24,449 bases of DNA from contig CALLHY010000028.1 in assembly GCA_938009275.1 (NCBI GenBank), positions 1 through 24,449 on the forward strand, read 5' to 3'. The position numbers and the translations under genes were made by a program. Positions 7,007 through 14,185 of the stretch are shown piece by piece. Within the stretch, counting starts at the first letter, position 1. Each line of letters begins with the position of its first letter. A model generated the notes under the pieces. That model was given only the letters and a program-made list of their open reading frames with translations. It was not told the DNA's origin and did no database searches. The stretch comes from an uncultured bacterium (GTDB taxonomy: Bacteria; Cloacimonadota; Cloacimonadia; Cloacimonadales; Cloacimonadaceae).

Positions 7007-7506
7007 TGATATACCATCTTTGCTTGGGAGCCAATCTGGATAAGCCTGAAGAACAGATTATGAGGGCTATACAGGCAATCGCTGATTTGGGAGACGTGGA
7101 GGTGCTACGCTCATCCTCGCTAATAGTTAGCAAGCCATACGGCAAGCTGGATCAGCCCGATTTTTTCAATCAGGTTTTGGAGATTATTAGCAATCTATCT
7201 CCTCAGCAACTATTAGCTAAGCTACTAAGTATTGAACATAACCTGGGCAGAATTCGGCATGAGAAATGGGGAGCCAGGCTGATTGATATAGACATTCTAT
7301 TGGCAGAGGATACTGTGCTAAACATCTGTGATGCCAGGCCATTGCCAGACTTACCAAATATTACCCTGCCGCATCCGGACTTTCATAACAGGCTGTTTGC
7401 ACTTCAGCTTTTAAATGAGCTTATCCCAGGGCTTGTTCACCCCGTTATGCATAAAACCATAAATGAATTATACTTTCTGTTAAGAAACAGTGGAGGAAAA
7501 CCATGA
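7006..7506 (+). CDS. folK: HPPK, pyrophosphokinase FolK
   Basis: Transfers pyrophosphate from ATP to 6-hydroxymethyl-7,8-dihydropterin, the step after FolB. The N-terminus IYHLCLGANL matches the HPPK beta-1 segment (usually LGSNL). The signature 'WGARLIDIDILL' is present, preceded by 'EHNLGRIRHEKW'. PHPDFHNRLFAL corresponds to the conserved PHP...R.FVL segment. The product is 166 residues, normal for the family. ATG 7006 shares an A with the folB stop (TAATG), which supports this start over a more upstream one inside folB. FolP (DHPS) is not in the window. The stop overlaps the next start as ATGA. Confidence 0.95.
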   Translation: MIYHLCLGANLDKPEEQIMRAIQAIADLGDVEVLRSSSLIVSKPYGKLDQPDFFNQVLEIISNLSPQQLLAKLLSIEHNLGRIRHEKWGARLIDIDILLAEDTVLNICDARPLPDLPNITLPHPDFHNRLFALQLLNELIPGLVHPVMHKTINELYFLLRNSGGKP

Positions 7507-8531
7507 ACAATCTTGCAGCGATTATCCTTGCTGCCGGAAAAGGTACGCGAATGAAGTCTGAGCGTGCCAAAGTAACCTTTCCCATCGCCGACAAACCAAT
7601 GGTTCAGCGAGTGGTGGATACAGCCCTTAGCATGCAATGCAGCAGAATATGCGTGGTGGTGGGCTATTTGAAAGCAACCGTTATATCTTGTTTGGAAGAA
7701 GACGAGCGCATTGAGTTTGTAGAGCAAACCGAACAGCTTGGTACGGGACATGCAGTGTCTATTACCGAATCTTTGTTCAAAGACAGGGATCAAGACATCC
7801 TGATCCTTTGTGGTGATGTGCCTCTGCTCACACCCCAAACGGTTAATCGGATATATCAGGAACATGTAAGCAGCAAAGCCTCTTGTACGGTTCTAACCGC
7901 TTTTCTGGATGATCCTGGTAAGTATGGCAGGATGCTTCGCGATGACAAAGGCAAGCTTTGTGGCATTATTGAATACAAAGATGCCAGTGATGAGCAGCGC
8001 AAGATTAAAGAATGGAACACGGGTATTTATTGCTTCAAGGCAGGAGATATGTTCGATGCTCTGCGCAATACATCAAATAACAACCAGCAGAGCGAATTCT
8101 ATCTTACAGACACGGTTGAGATACTATACAAAGCCGGTAAGACGGTATCTTCGGTAGTATTGGAAGACCTGATGGAAGTGTCGGGAGTAAATTCGCAAGA
8201 GCAACTTGCCGAATTAGAAGACATATATGTGAATAAAATTAGAAAAAAATGGCTGAATAGCGGAGTGGTTATCCACAATCCCAATTCTGTATTTATTAGT
8301 GATGATGCCATCATCGAGGCTGATGTGGAGATTCATCAAGGTTCTGTTTTAAAAGGAAAATGCACCCTCGAAAAAGGCTGCGTGATTGGCCCCAATTGCT
8401 ATTTGGAACAAAGCACCGTGTGCAACGACACAATCTTACAAGGTCATAACATTCTGGTGAATGCCATTATCCACGAGCACGAGATTCTGGAGTTCGGCGC
8501 ACACGTTATAGAAGAAAGCCCTTATGACTGA
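7503..8531 (+). CDS. GlmU-type uridylyltransferase, acetyltransferase half missing
   Basis: Resembles the N-terminal pyrophosphorylase domain of GlmU, which makes UDP-GlcNAc from UTP and GlcNAc-1-P. The nucleotide-binding signature LAAGKGTRMKS is at about residues 9-19. QLGTGHAV, 'LCGDVPLL', EYKDAS and a 'WNTGIYCF' segment all fit the family. From about residue 250 there is only a short left-handed beta-helix with a few hexapeptide turns (IGPNCYLE, VCNDTILQG). The protein then ends at 342 residues, where E. coli GlmU runs to about 456. The acetyltransferase active site and trimer core are therefore absent. There is no frameshift, and the stop overlaps the next gene neatly by 8 nt, so this looks like the natural length. 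Start ATG 7503 has GGAGG at 7492-7496. A nucleotidyltransferase with another sugar is possible. Confidence 0.85.
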   Translation: MNNLAAIILAAGKGTRMKSERAKVTFPIADKPMVQRVVDTALSMQCSRICVVVGYLKATVISCLEEDERIEFVEQTEQLGTGHAVSITESLFKDRDQDILILCGDVPLLTPQTVNRIYQEHVSSKASCTVLTAFLDDPGKYGRMLRDDKGKLCGIIEYKDASDEQRKIKEWNTGIYCFKAGDMFDALRNTSNNNQQSEFYLTDTVEILYKAGKTVSSVVLEDLMEVSGVNSQEQLAELEDIYVNKIRKKWLNSGVVIHNPNSVFISDDAIIEADVEIHQGSVLKGKCTLEKGCVIGPNCYLEQSTVCNDTILQGHNILVNAIIHEHEILEFGAHVIEESPYD

Positions 8532-9039
8532 TTGTAAAGAACGGCGATACCTATACTCTCCCTGGCGAATGGATTACATTCTGGGGGAAAAGGCGGGAGA
8601 CTGCGTGATGTGCCGTTATCAGCAGCTAGGTAAAGACGAAGACAATCTGATTATCCATCGGGCAGAGCACTGCTATGTAATGTTGAACCGCTATCCTTAT
8701 AATAATGGTCACTTGATGATAATACCCTTTGAGCATTGCAGTAGCATCACAGAACTAAGGCCCGAAACATGGCAAGAGATATGCTGCTTGATAAGGGAAA
8801 CGGAAAGCATTTTGAAGAAGGTATATCATTGCGAAGGAATAAACATAGGGCTTAATCTTGGCTGTGCTGCCGGTGCTGGAATAGCGGAGCATCTGCATGT
8901 CCATATGGTGCCCCGTTGGTCTGGAGACAGCAATTTCATGAGTGTAGTATGTGGCGAGCGGGTAATTCCCGAATCATTTGAGAATGCTTACAGCAAGTTA
9001 AAACCAGAGTATGCCAAGCTGCTAAAAGGCAAGGAGTAA
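8524..9039 (+). CDS. HIT-family nucleotide hydrolase/phosphorylase
   Basis: A 171-residue histidine-triad protein. The triad is HLHVHMV with histidines 123, 125 and 127. Just before it is the usual 'INIGLNLGCAAGAGI' stretch that binds the nucleotide. The N-terminus YSPWRMDYI plus C27-x2-C30 (CVMCRY) is typical of the branch related to Ap4A phosphorylase and adenylylsulfate phosphorylase, where the cysteines join histidines in a structural zinc site. NNGHLMIIPF is the conserved segment before the central helix. The substrate cannot be read from sequence. Its ATG overlaps the preceding gene by 8 nt (ATGACTGA), so it is likely coupled to the UDP-sugar enzyme, though a functional link is unproven. 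Confidence 0.9.
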   Translation: MTDCKERRYLYSPWRMDYILGEKAGDCVMCRYQQLGKDEDNLIIHRAEHCYVMLNRYPYNNGHLMIIPFEHCSSITELRPETWQEICCLIRETESILKKVYHCEGINIGLNLGCAAGAGIAEHLHVHMVPRWSGDSNFMSVVCGERVIPESFENAYSKLKPEYAKLLKGKE

Positions 9040-9040
9040 C

Positions 9041-9493
9041 ATGTTGGATTTGACAAACAACGAGCCTGAAAATAATGTCTCCCATAAATGGAGATTATGG
9101 CTTCCAATTGGCATTGGAGCTTTGTTGATCATAGCTGCTGCCGTATTTTACTTCGGTAGAGCTTCAGGTGATGGACATGCTCGCTTATATGGAGAAGACG
9201 AGCTTCCTGCCATTAAAGTTGTAGTAACCAATGGCTGTGGATACGAGCAGCTTGCCTCAGAATATGCAGCAGCATTAGCGGGCAAGAACATCGAAGTGGT
9301 TAGTTTGGGTGACACCCCCAAGCCAATCTACGATAAGTCCATTATCGTTGTACGTAAAGGCGATATGCAAGACCTGAAACGGCTGCAAAAAATGACTGGT
9401 ATCCAGAGATGGACAAGTGCAATAAATGAATATTACAGTGCTGATTTTGAGATAATAGTTGGCAAGGACTACGAGGAGTTTACTAGTGACTAA
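9041..9493 (+). CDS. Membrane-anchored LytR_C domain protein
   Basis: A 150-residue protein with an N-terminal cytoplasmic stretch, one membrane helix at about residues 20-40 (WLPIGIGALLIIAAAVF), and an outside domain. The domain matches LytR_C (the LytR/CpsA/Psr C-terminal module): IKVVVTNGCGYEQLA, then a 'YDKSIIVVRKG' segment. No catalytic LCP domain is attached. Free-standing LytR_C proteins next to rsfS occur in several anaerobes, in my recollection. Function is unknown; a cell-wall or envelope binding role is inferred only from the domain. It begins 1 nt after the HIT stop with AAGGAG upstream, and overlaps rsfS by 8 nt. Confidence 0.82.
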   Translation: MLDLTNNEPENNVSHKWRLWLPIGIGALLIIAAAVFYFGRASGDGHARLYGEDELPAIKVVVTNGCGYEQLASEYAAALAGKNIEVVSLGDTPKPIYDKSIIVVRKGDMQDLKRLQKMTGIQRWTSAINEYYSADFEIIVGKDYEEFTSD

Positions 9494-9860
9494 AGTTGAA
9501 CAAACAGCTGCGGAAAACCCCAAGCTGGAAGCCATAATCAATTGGCTAACCGACAAGAAAGCCGAGAACATTCGCATCTATGATGTGCAAAACAAAACTG
9601 ATTATACCGACGTGATTGTCGTTTGCGAAGGAAATGCCGATGTGCATAACAAAGCCATTGCTTCGCATCTGATTGACATGGCTAAAGAAAACCACTTTGG
9701 CGTGTTGAGCAAGGAAGGCATCGATAATGGACAATGGATATTAATTGATATCGGCGATCTGATTGTACATATCTTTATGCCCCAAACCAGAGAGCAGTAT
9801 AAAATTGACGAGCTCTTCACCAAGGTTAAGAATAGAATTCCAGGTGAGGAACTACAATGA
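9486..9860 (+). CDS. rsfS: Ribosome silencing factor RsfS
   Basis: DUF143/RsfS protein that binds ribosomal protein uL14 and blocks subunit joining when nutrients are scarce. It is 124 residues from the GTG at 9486, which has GAGGAG at 9473-9478 with a 7-nt spacer. A TTG further upstream in the same frame is less likely. The family core is visible: ENIRIYDVQNKTDYTD, then 'DNGQWILIDIGDLIVHIF' and 'REQYKIDELF'. These correspond to the conserved W.L.D.gd.vvHiF and R.yY.LE.LW. It overlaps the LytR_C gene (GTGACTAA) and argS (ATGA). Confidence 0.95.
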   Translation: MTKVEQTAAENPKLEAIINWLTDKKAENIRIYDVQNKTDYTDVIVVCEGNADVHNKAIASHLIDMAKENHFGVLSKEGIDNGQWILIDIGDLIVHIFMPQTREQYKIDELFTKVKNRIPGEELQ

Positions 9861-11506
9861 TCAAAGACCTACTGCACGCACATGTTTTAGAGGTGATAAA
9901 CTCCCTTAGTCTCAGTCACGACAAAGAATTCATTATCGAAATCCCCAATAATACCGAATTTGGCGATTACTCTACCAATGCTGCTTTAGTTCTCTGCAAA
10001 GAAAATAAAATAGCCCCCAAAGCTCTTGCAGAGAAGATGATAAAGGAACTTAAGAAGAACAAAGCCTACAAAAAAGTAGAGATAGCTGGCCCTGGCTTTA
10101 TAAACTTCTATCTGGCTCCTGGCATGTATCAACAAGCTTTTTGGGAGATATATAAGCTGGAAGAATATGGTAGAAGTGAATATGGCAACCAGGAAAAGGT
10201 GTTGTTAGAATTCGTTAGTGCCAATCCAACTGGTCCATTAAACATAGTAAGTGCCCGAGCTGCCGCATTTGGCGACACGCTCTTTCGCATTATGAATTAT
10301 ACCGGCTATGCTCCTGCGCGTGAGTTTTATATTAATGATGCCGGAAATCAGGTGGACATCCTTGCTGAATCCCTGGAGCTGAGGTTGCGAGAACTGCACG
10401 GAGAAAAGATTGGTGACTTCCCTTACGAAGCCTATCACGGCGAGTATGTTAAGCACCTGGCTCAGCGCCTTAATGCCCTTGAAGGTAGCAGAGTGTTTAT
10501 GCTTACCGAGAAAGACCGCATGGATCACCTAAAAGAATTCGCATTATCAGAGCTTTTGGAAATGCAACGTAGCAGCCTGGAAAAGTTTGGCGTTACCTTC
10601 GAAGGATGGGTTTCGGAAAAAACCCTGCGCATGGAAGGGGTGGTTGAAGAGGTTTTATCTTATTTAACCGAAGCCGAGTGCACTTACGAAAAAGAGGATG
10701 CAATCTGGTTCTGCTCCACCAAGTTTGGCGACGATAAAGATAGGGTGCTTATGAAATCCGACGGTTCCATAACCTACTTTGTACCCGACCTTGCATATCA
10801 TCTAACCAAGATTCAACGCGGTTTTACCAAGCTTATAGATGTTTTTGGCCCCGATCATCACGGCTACGTGCCTCGCATCAGAGCTGCTTTCAGAGCTTTG
10901 AATTATGATGACACCATGCTAGAGATAATCTTCCTGCAGCAGGTAAACCTCTTTGAAAGCGGTGAGCGGGTTAAGATGAGCAAACGCGCAGGCAAGATAG
11001 TAACCATGGATGATCTGATAAGCGTGGTTGGCAAGGACGCTGCCCGATATTTCTTCATCGCCCGCAAGGCCAACGCGCATCTAAACTTTGATTTGGAACT
11101 GGCAATGAAACAGAATAACGAAAACCCAGTTTATTACTGCCAATATGCCTATGCGCGCATTTGCAGCATGATGAAGAAAGCACGCAAAGAGAAGGTTTAT
11201 CCGAAGCATTTTAAGAAAGATATGATTACTAAGCTTAACAAAACCGAAGAATTAGCCCTTATTCAGAAGTTGGCTGATCTTCCCGAATTGTTGATCTTAA
11301 TATCCATACACCGTGAACCTCACCGTTTGGCAACCTATCTGGAAGAGCTGGCGGGGATGTTACACCGCTATTACGCAAAATACCAGATAGTGAGCGCAAA
11401 GAGCGTTGATCTCACCCATGCTCGCTTGATGCTGATGCACACAGTTAAGCACGTGATGGGTATCTGTTTCGAGCTTATGGGCATTTCAGCACCGGAGAAG
11501 ATGTAG
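9857..11506 (+). CDS. argS: Arginyl-tRNA synthetase ArgRS
   Basis: Class I aminoacyl-tRNA synthetase charging tRNA-Arg; 549 residues, normal length. Domain order: N-terminal additional domain to about residue 105, Rossmann catalytic domain, and the anticodon-binding DALR domain from about 430 (PVYYCQYAYARICSM). The KMSKS loop is intact as KMSKR at 373-377. The HIGH signature is not canonical: after SANPTGPL the usual H-x-G-H is replaced by N129-I-V-S132, followed by ARAAAFGDTLFR. I recall a subset of bacterial ArgRS proteins with 'GPLNVV.ARAAA', so this may be a family branch and not inactivation. ATG 9857 overlaps the rsfS stop as ATGA. Confidence 0.95.
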   Translation: MIKDLLHAHVLEVINSLSLSHDKEFIIEIPNNTEFGDYSTNAALVLCKENKIAPKALAEKMIKELKKNKAYKKVEIAGPGFINFYLAPGMYQQAFWEIYKLEEYGRSEYGNQEKVLLEFVSANPTGPLNIVSARAAAFGDTLFRIMNYTGYAPAREFYINDAGNQVDILAESLELRLRELHGEKIGDFPYEAYHGEYVKHLAQRLNALEGSRVFMLTEKDRMDHLKEFALSELLEMQRSSLEKFGVTFEGWVSEKTLRMEGVVEEVLSYLTEAECTYEKEDAIWFCSTKFGDDKDRVLMKSDGSITYFVPDLAYHLTKIQRGFTKLIDVFGPDHHGYVPRIRAAFRALNYDDTMLEIIFLQQVNLFESGERVKMSKRAGKIVTMDDLISVVGKDAARYFFIARKANAHLNFDLELAMKQNNENPVYYCQYAYARICSMMKKARKEKVYPKHFKKDMITKLNKTEELALIQKLADLPELLILISIHREPHRLATYLEELAGMLHRYYAKYQIVSAKSVDLTHARLMLMHTVKHVMGICFELMGISAPEKM

Positions 11507-11515
11507 TTACCTACG

Positions 11516-11950
11516 ATGGAACCACGGCTACGTGCCACTATCGCTGATGATTTTAAGGCCATTCAGGCCATAGAGCAGAGAGCGTTTCCCAATCCTTGGC
11601 CTCCGGAAGCATTTACAGACTTTTTGCTTCCGTGGGCCTTTACTCTTCTGGTGCAGGATGAAATCGTTGGGTACATCTTCTACCAGGGAGTGGAGGACGA
11701 AATGGTGATAATCAATTTTGCTATAGACCCGGTGTATCAGGGACGGGGATGGGGAGAGATGCTTTTGAGAGACTCGATGGCAATTATGCGAGATACTGGT
11801 GTTGTATATTTCTATCTTGACGTACGTGCATCAAACATACAAGCTAAATCACTCTACCAAAAATACGGCTTTTCAGAAATTGGGATCAGGAAGAACTATT
11901 ACAGCCTTCCAGATGAAGACGCCATCGTTATGAGAAAGGTTTTGCTATGA
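11516..11950 (+). CDS. rimI: Ribosomal-protein N-acetyltransferase RimI-like
   Basis: GNAT acetyltransferase, 144 residues. The acetyl-CoA loop is IDPVYQGRGWGEMLL (Q/R-x-x-G-x-G/A). Next comes 'YLDVRASNIQAKSLYQKYGF', the motif V..LEVR.sN..A..LY.k.GF characteristic of RimI, which acetylates the N-terminus of S18 in E. coli. Substrate here is inferred. It lies 9 nt after argS. No good Shine-Dalgarno is visible before ATG 11516; the nearest GGAG is at about 11495. The stop overlaps nadB as ATGA. The adjacent tsaB gene, often found with rimI, is absent. Confidence 0.88.
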   Translation: MEPRLRATIADDFKAIQAIEQRAFPNPWPPEAFTDFLLPWAFTLLVQDEIVGYIFYQGVEDEMVIINFAIDPVYQGRGWGEMLLRDSMAIMRDTGVVYFYLDVRASNIQAKSLYQKYGFSEIGIRKNYYSLPDEDAIVMRKVLL

Positions 11951-13548
11951 CTTATGAACATGATTTTTTAGTAATCGGCAGCGGGATTGCCGGTTTAATA
12001 TATGCTTTGCAGGTATCAGACAAGGGCAAGGTTGCCATTGTTACCAAAAGTGACCTCTTCGATTGTAACACGGATTATGCTCAAGGAGGTATAGCCGCAG
12101 TTATAGACTCTCATGATTCCTTCGCCGAGCACATTGAAGACACCTATCAGGCAGGTGCAGAACTGGGCAAAAGGCAGGTAATAAGTAATATTATTTCTTC
12201 TGGCCCTGAGCTGATTAAATACCTTATTGAACTGGGCACGGATTTTACACGCCTCGATGAGAGTTACGACACGAGTCTTGAAAATCTCTCCTTAACCATG
12301 GAAGGGGGGCACACTCGCCGCAGAGTGGCTCATGCAGCCGATTCTACCGGACACCAGATAATGGAAGCCCTAATCGCCCAATGCAAAGCTAACCCAAATA
12401 TTGATATCTTTGAAAACCGCATTGCTATAGACCTTATCACCCAACACCATGTAAAACAAGATATCGGCTTCATCCCGGGCATAGCCTGTTGGGGGGCTTA
12501 TGTGCTGAATATCTCAGACAATAGGGTAGATATCTTCCGCGCACGCAAGACCATGATGGCAACTGGTGGCGCAGCTCAAGTATATGCGCATAACACAAAT
12601 CCGAGGGTAGCCACCGGCGACGGTATGGCTATGGCAAGACTGGCAGGTGCACGCCTGGCTAATATGGAGTTTGTCCAGTTTCACCCCACTGCTTTCTGGA
12701 GTCCCGATTCCGATACGTTCCTTATTAGTGAAGCTGTACGCGGAGAAGGCGGAATTCTTCGCCTGCTTGATGGTCGTGCCTTTATGGACGACTATCATCC
12801 AAAGGGCAACCTTGCCCCCAGAGACATTGTTTCCCGAGCCATAGATGCCGAACTTAAGAAACGCGGAGAAAAGTATTGCTATCTTGATGCCACAGGCATA
12901 GATAAAGACACACTTCACCGCCACTTCCCCTTTATAAACAGCAAGCTTCTCAGTAAAGGTATAGACTTTAGCAAAGACCCCATACCCGTTGCTCCTGCAG
13001 CACATTACTTCTGTGGTGGGGTGCTGTCCACAATAGAAGGCATCACCGATATCAGTAACTTATTCGTTGCAGGCGAGGTGGCCTGTTGTGGATTGCATGG
13101 CGCTAATCGTCTGGCATCAAACTCTCTGTTAGAGGCATTAGTGGTGGCACATAAGGCGGCAAATCATCCCTCAAACATGGACAAGGTAGATTTCCCCGTT
13201 ATCCCCCCCTGGCACATTATGGATGAATTTAACGAGAACGAGTGGGTGGTTATAAGCCATAACAGGGAGATAATCGGCACCATAATGCACGGCTATGTTG
13301 GTATTCGCAGAAGTCGCCGCTTGCTTAAGTATGCGTTATCCAGACTGGAAAATATCTATAACGAGATTAATAACTTCTATCAGCATAATGCAGTCCGCAA
13401 AGAAGTGGTGGAAACGAGAAATATGGCGGTAATAGCCATCGCTGTAATCCGTAGTGCGCTGATGCGTAAAGAAAGCCGGGGTGCCCACTATTTAATCGAC
13501 CACCCCGAGCGTAATGACCTGAAGTTTAAGCATGATACCATAATTTAG
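11947..13548 (+). CDS. nadB: L-aspartate oxidase NadB
   Basis: FAD enzyme that oxidises L-aspartate to iminoaspartate, the first step of de novo NAD synthesis; many members can use fumarate in place of oxygen. The dinucleotide-binding motif GSGIAGL is at residues 11-17. 'TDYAQGGIAAV', 'TRRRVAHAADSTGH', 'FVQFHPTAF' and 'LAPRDIVSRAID' match conserved NadB segments. 'HGANRLASNSLLEALV' contributes to the FAD site. At 533 residues it is full length, with the C-terminal helical domain. NadA and NadC are not in the window. It overlaps rimI (ATGA) and ends 6 nt before tmk. Confidence 0.96.
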   Translation: MTYEHDFLVIGSGIAGLIYALQVSDKGKVAIVTKSDLFDCNTDYAQGGIAAVIDSHDSFAEHIEDTYQAGAELGKRQVISNIISSGPELIKYLIELGTDFTRLDESYDTSLENLSLTMEGGHTRRRVAHAADSTGHQIMEALIAQCKANPNIDIFENRIAIDLITQHHVKQDIGFIPGIACWGAYVLNISDNRVDIFRARKTMMATGGAAQVYAHNTNPRVATGDGMAMARLAGARLANMEFVQFHPTAFWSPDSDTFLISEAVRGEGGILRLLDGRAFMDDYHPKGNLAPRDIVSRAIDAELKKRGEKYCYLDATGIDKDTLHRHFPFINSKLLSKGIDFSKDPIPVAPAAHYFCGGVLSTIEGITDISNLFVAGEVACCGLHGANRLASNSLLEALVVAHKAANHPSNMDKVDFPVIPPWHIMDEFNENEWVVISHNREIIGTIMHGYVGIRRSRRLLKYALSRLENIYNEINNFYQHNAVRKEVVETRNMAVIAIAVIRSALMRKESRGAHYLIDHPERNDLKFKHDTII

Positions 13549-13554
13549 GATAAG

Positions 13555-14184
13555 GTGAACGATTTGAAAGGGATATTCATTACCTTCGAAGGCATTGAGG
13601 GAAGCGGAAAGAGTACCCAAGTGCGTATGTTAGTTGATGCTTTTGAGAAACATGGCATAGCCTATCTCTGCACCAGGGAGCCAGGCGGCACAGAGATCTC
13701 GGAAGCTATTAGATCAATACTACTAAATCCACAATTTGAAAGCATGAAACCCGAAACAGAGCTCTTGCTTTATTGTGCCAGCCGCGCCCAGCATACCGGC
13801 GAACTGATTCTTCCTGCTTTAGCTGATGGTAAAGTAGTTGTCTGCGACAGGTATTACGATTCCACCTACGCCTATCAGGGGGCAGCCAGAGAGCTTGATG
13901 AGGAATTAATTGACACCCTAACCAAGTTTGTAACCTATGGCCGTGTGCCAGACATCACCTTCCTAATCGATTTACCAGTAGAAATTGGCTTGGCCAGAAT
14001 CCAAAGCCGCAATTTGGATAGGTTGGAGAAAGAAACAACAGAATTTCACCAAAGGGTTCGACAGCAGTTTTTATCTATTGCCAACAAATGCCCTTCCAGA
14101 TATTTTGTCCTAAATGGCTCGGAGGATGCTGTAAGCATCCATCAACAGATATTTACAATGGTACAATCCCTTTTAGGAGAGTAA
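13555..14184 (+). CDS. tmk: Thymidylate kinase Tmk
   Basis: Phosphorylates dTMP to dTDP. The P-loop is FEGIEGSGKST at residues 11-21. 'CTREPGGTEISEAIR' is the DR/REPGG substrate-binding loop, and 'CDRYYDSTYAYQGAAR' is the DRY motif region. It is 209 residues long, typical. The chosen start is GTG 13555, with AGGA at 13547-13550 overlapping the nadB stop; a TTG at 13564 would also be in frame but has a worse spacing. Only 1 nt separates its stop from the next ATG. Confidence 0.96.
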   Translation: MNDLKGIFITFEGIEGSGKSTQVRMLVDAFEKHGIAYLCTREPGGTEISEAIRSILLNPQFESMKPETELLLYCASRAQHTGELILPALADGKVVVCDRYYDSTYAYQGAARELDEELIDTLTKFVTYGRVPDITFLIDLPVEIGLARIQSRNLDRLEKETTEFHQRVRQQFLSIANKCPSRYFVLNGSEDAVSIHQQIFTMVQSLLGE

Positions 14185-14185
14185 A

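Noticed and set aside
9857..11506. argS as a pseudogene because of the altered HIGH motif
   Set aside because: The frame is full length, tightly coupled to its neighbours, and KMSKR and the anticodon domain are intact.
12514..13005. Open frame of 163 codons on the minus strand inside nadB
   Set aside because: It lies fully inside a well-supported gene, has no recognisable domain and no ribosome site, and its composition is that of a shadow frame.
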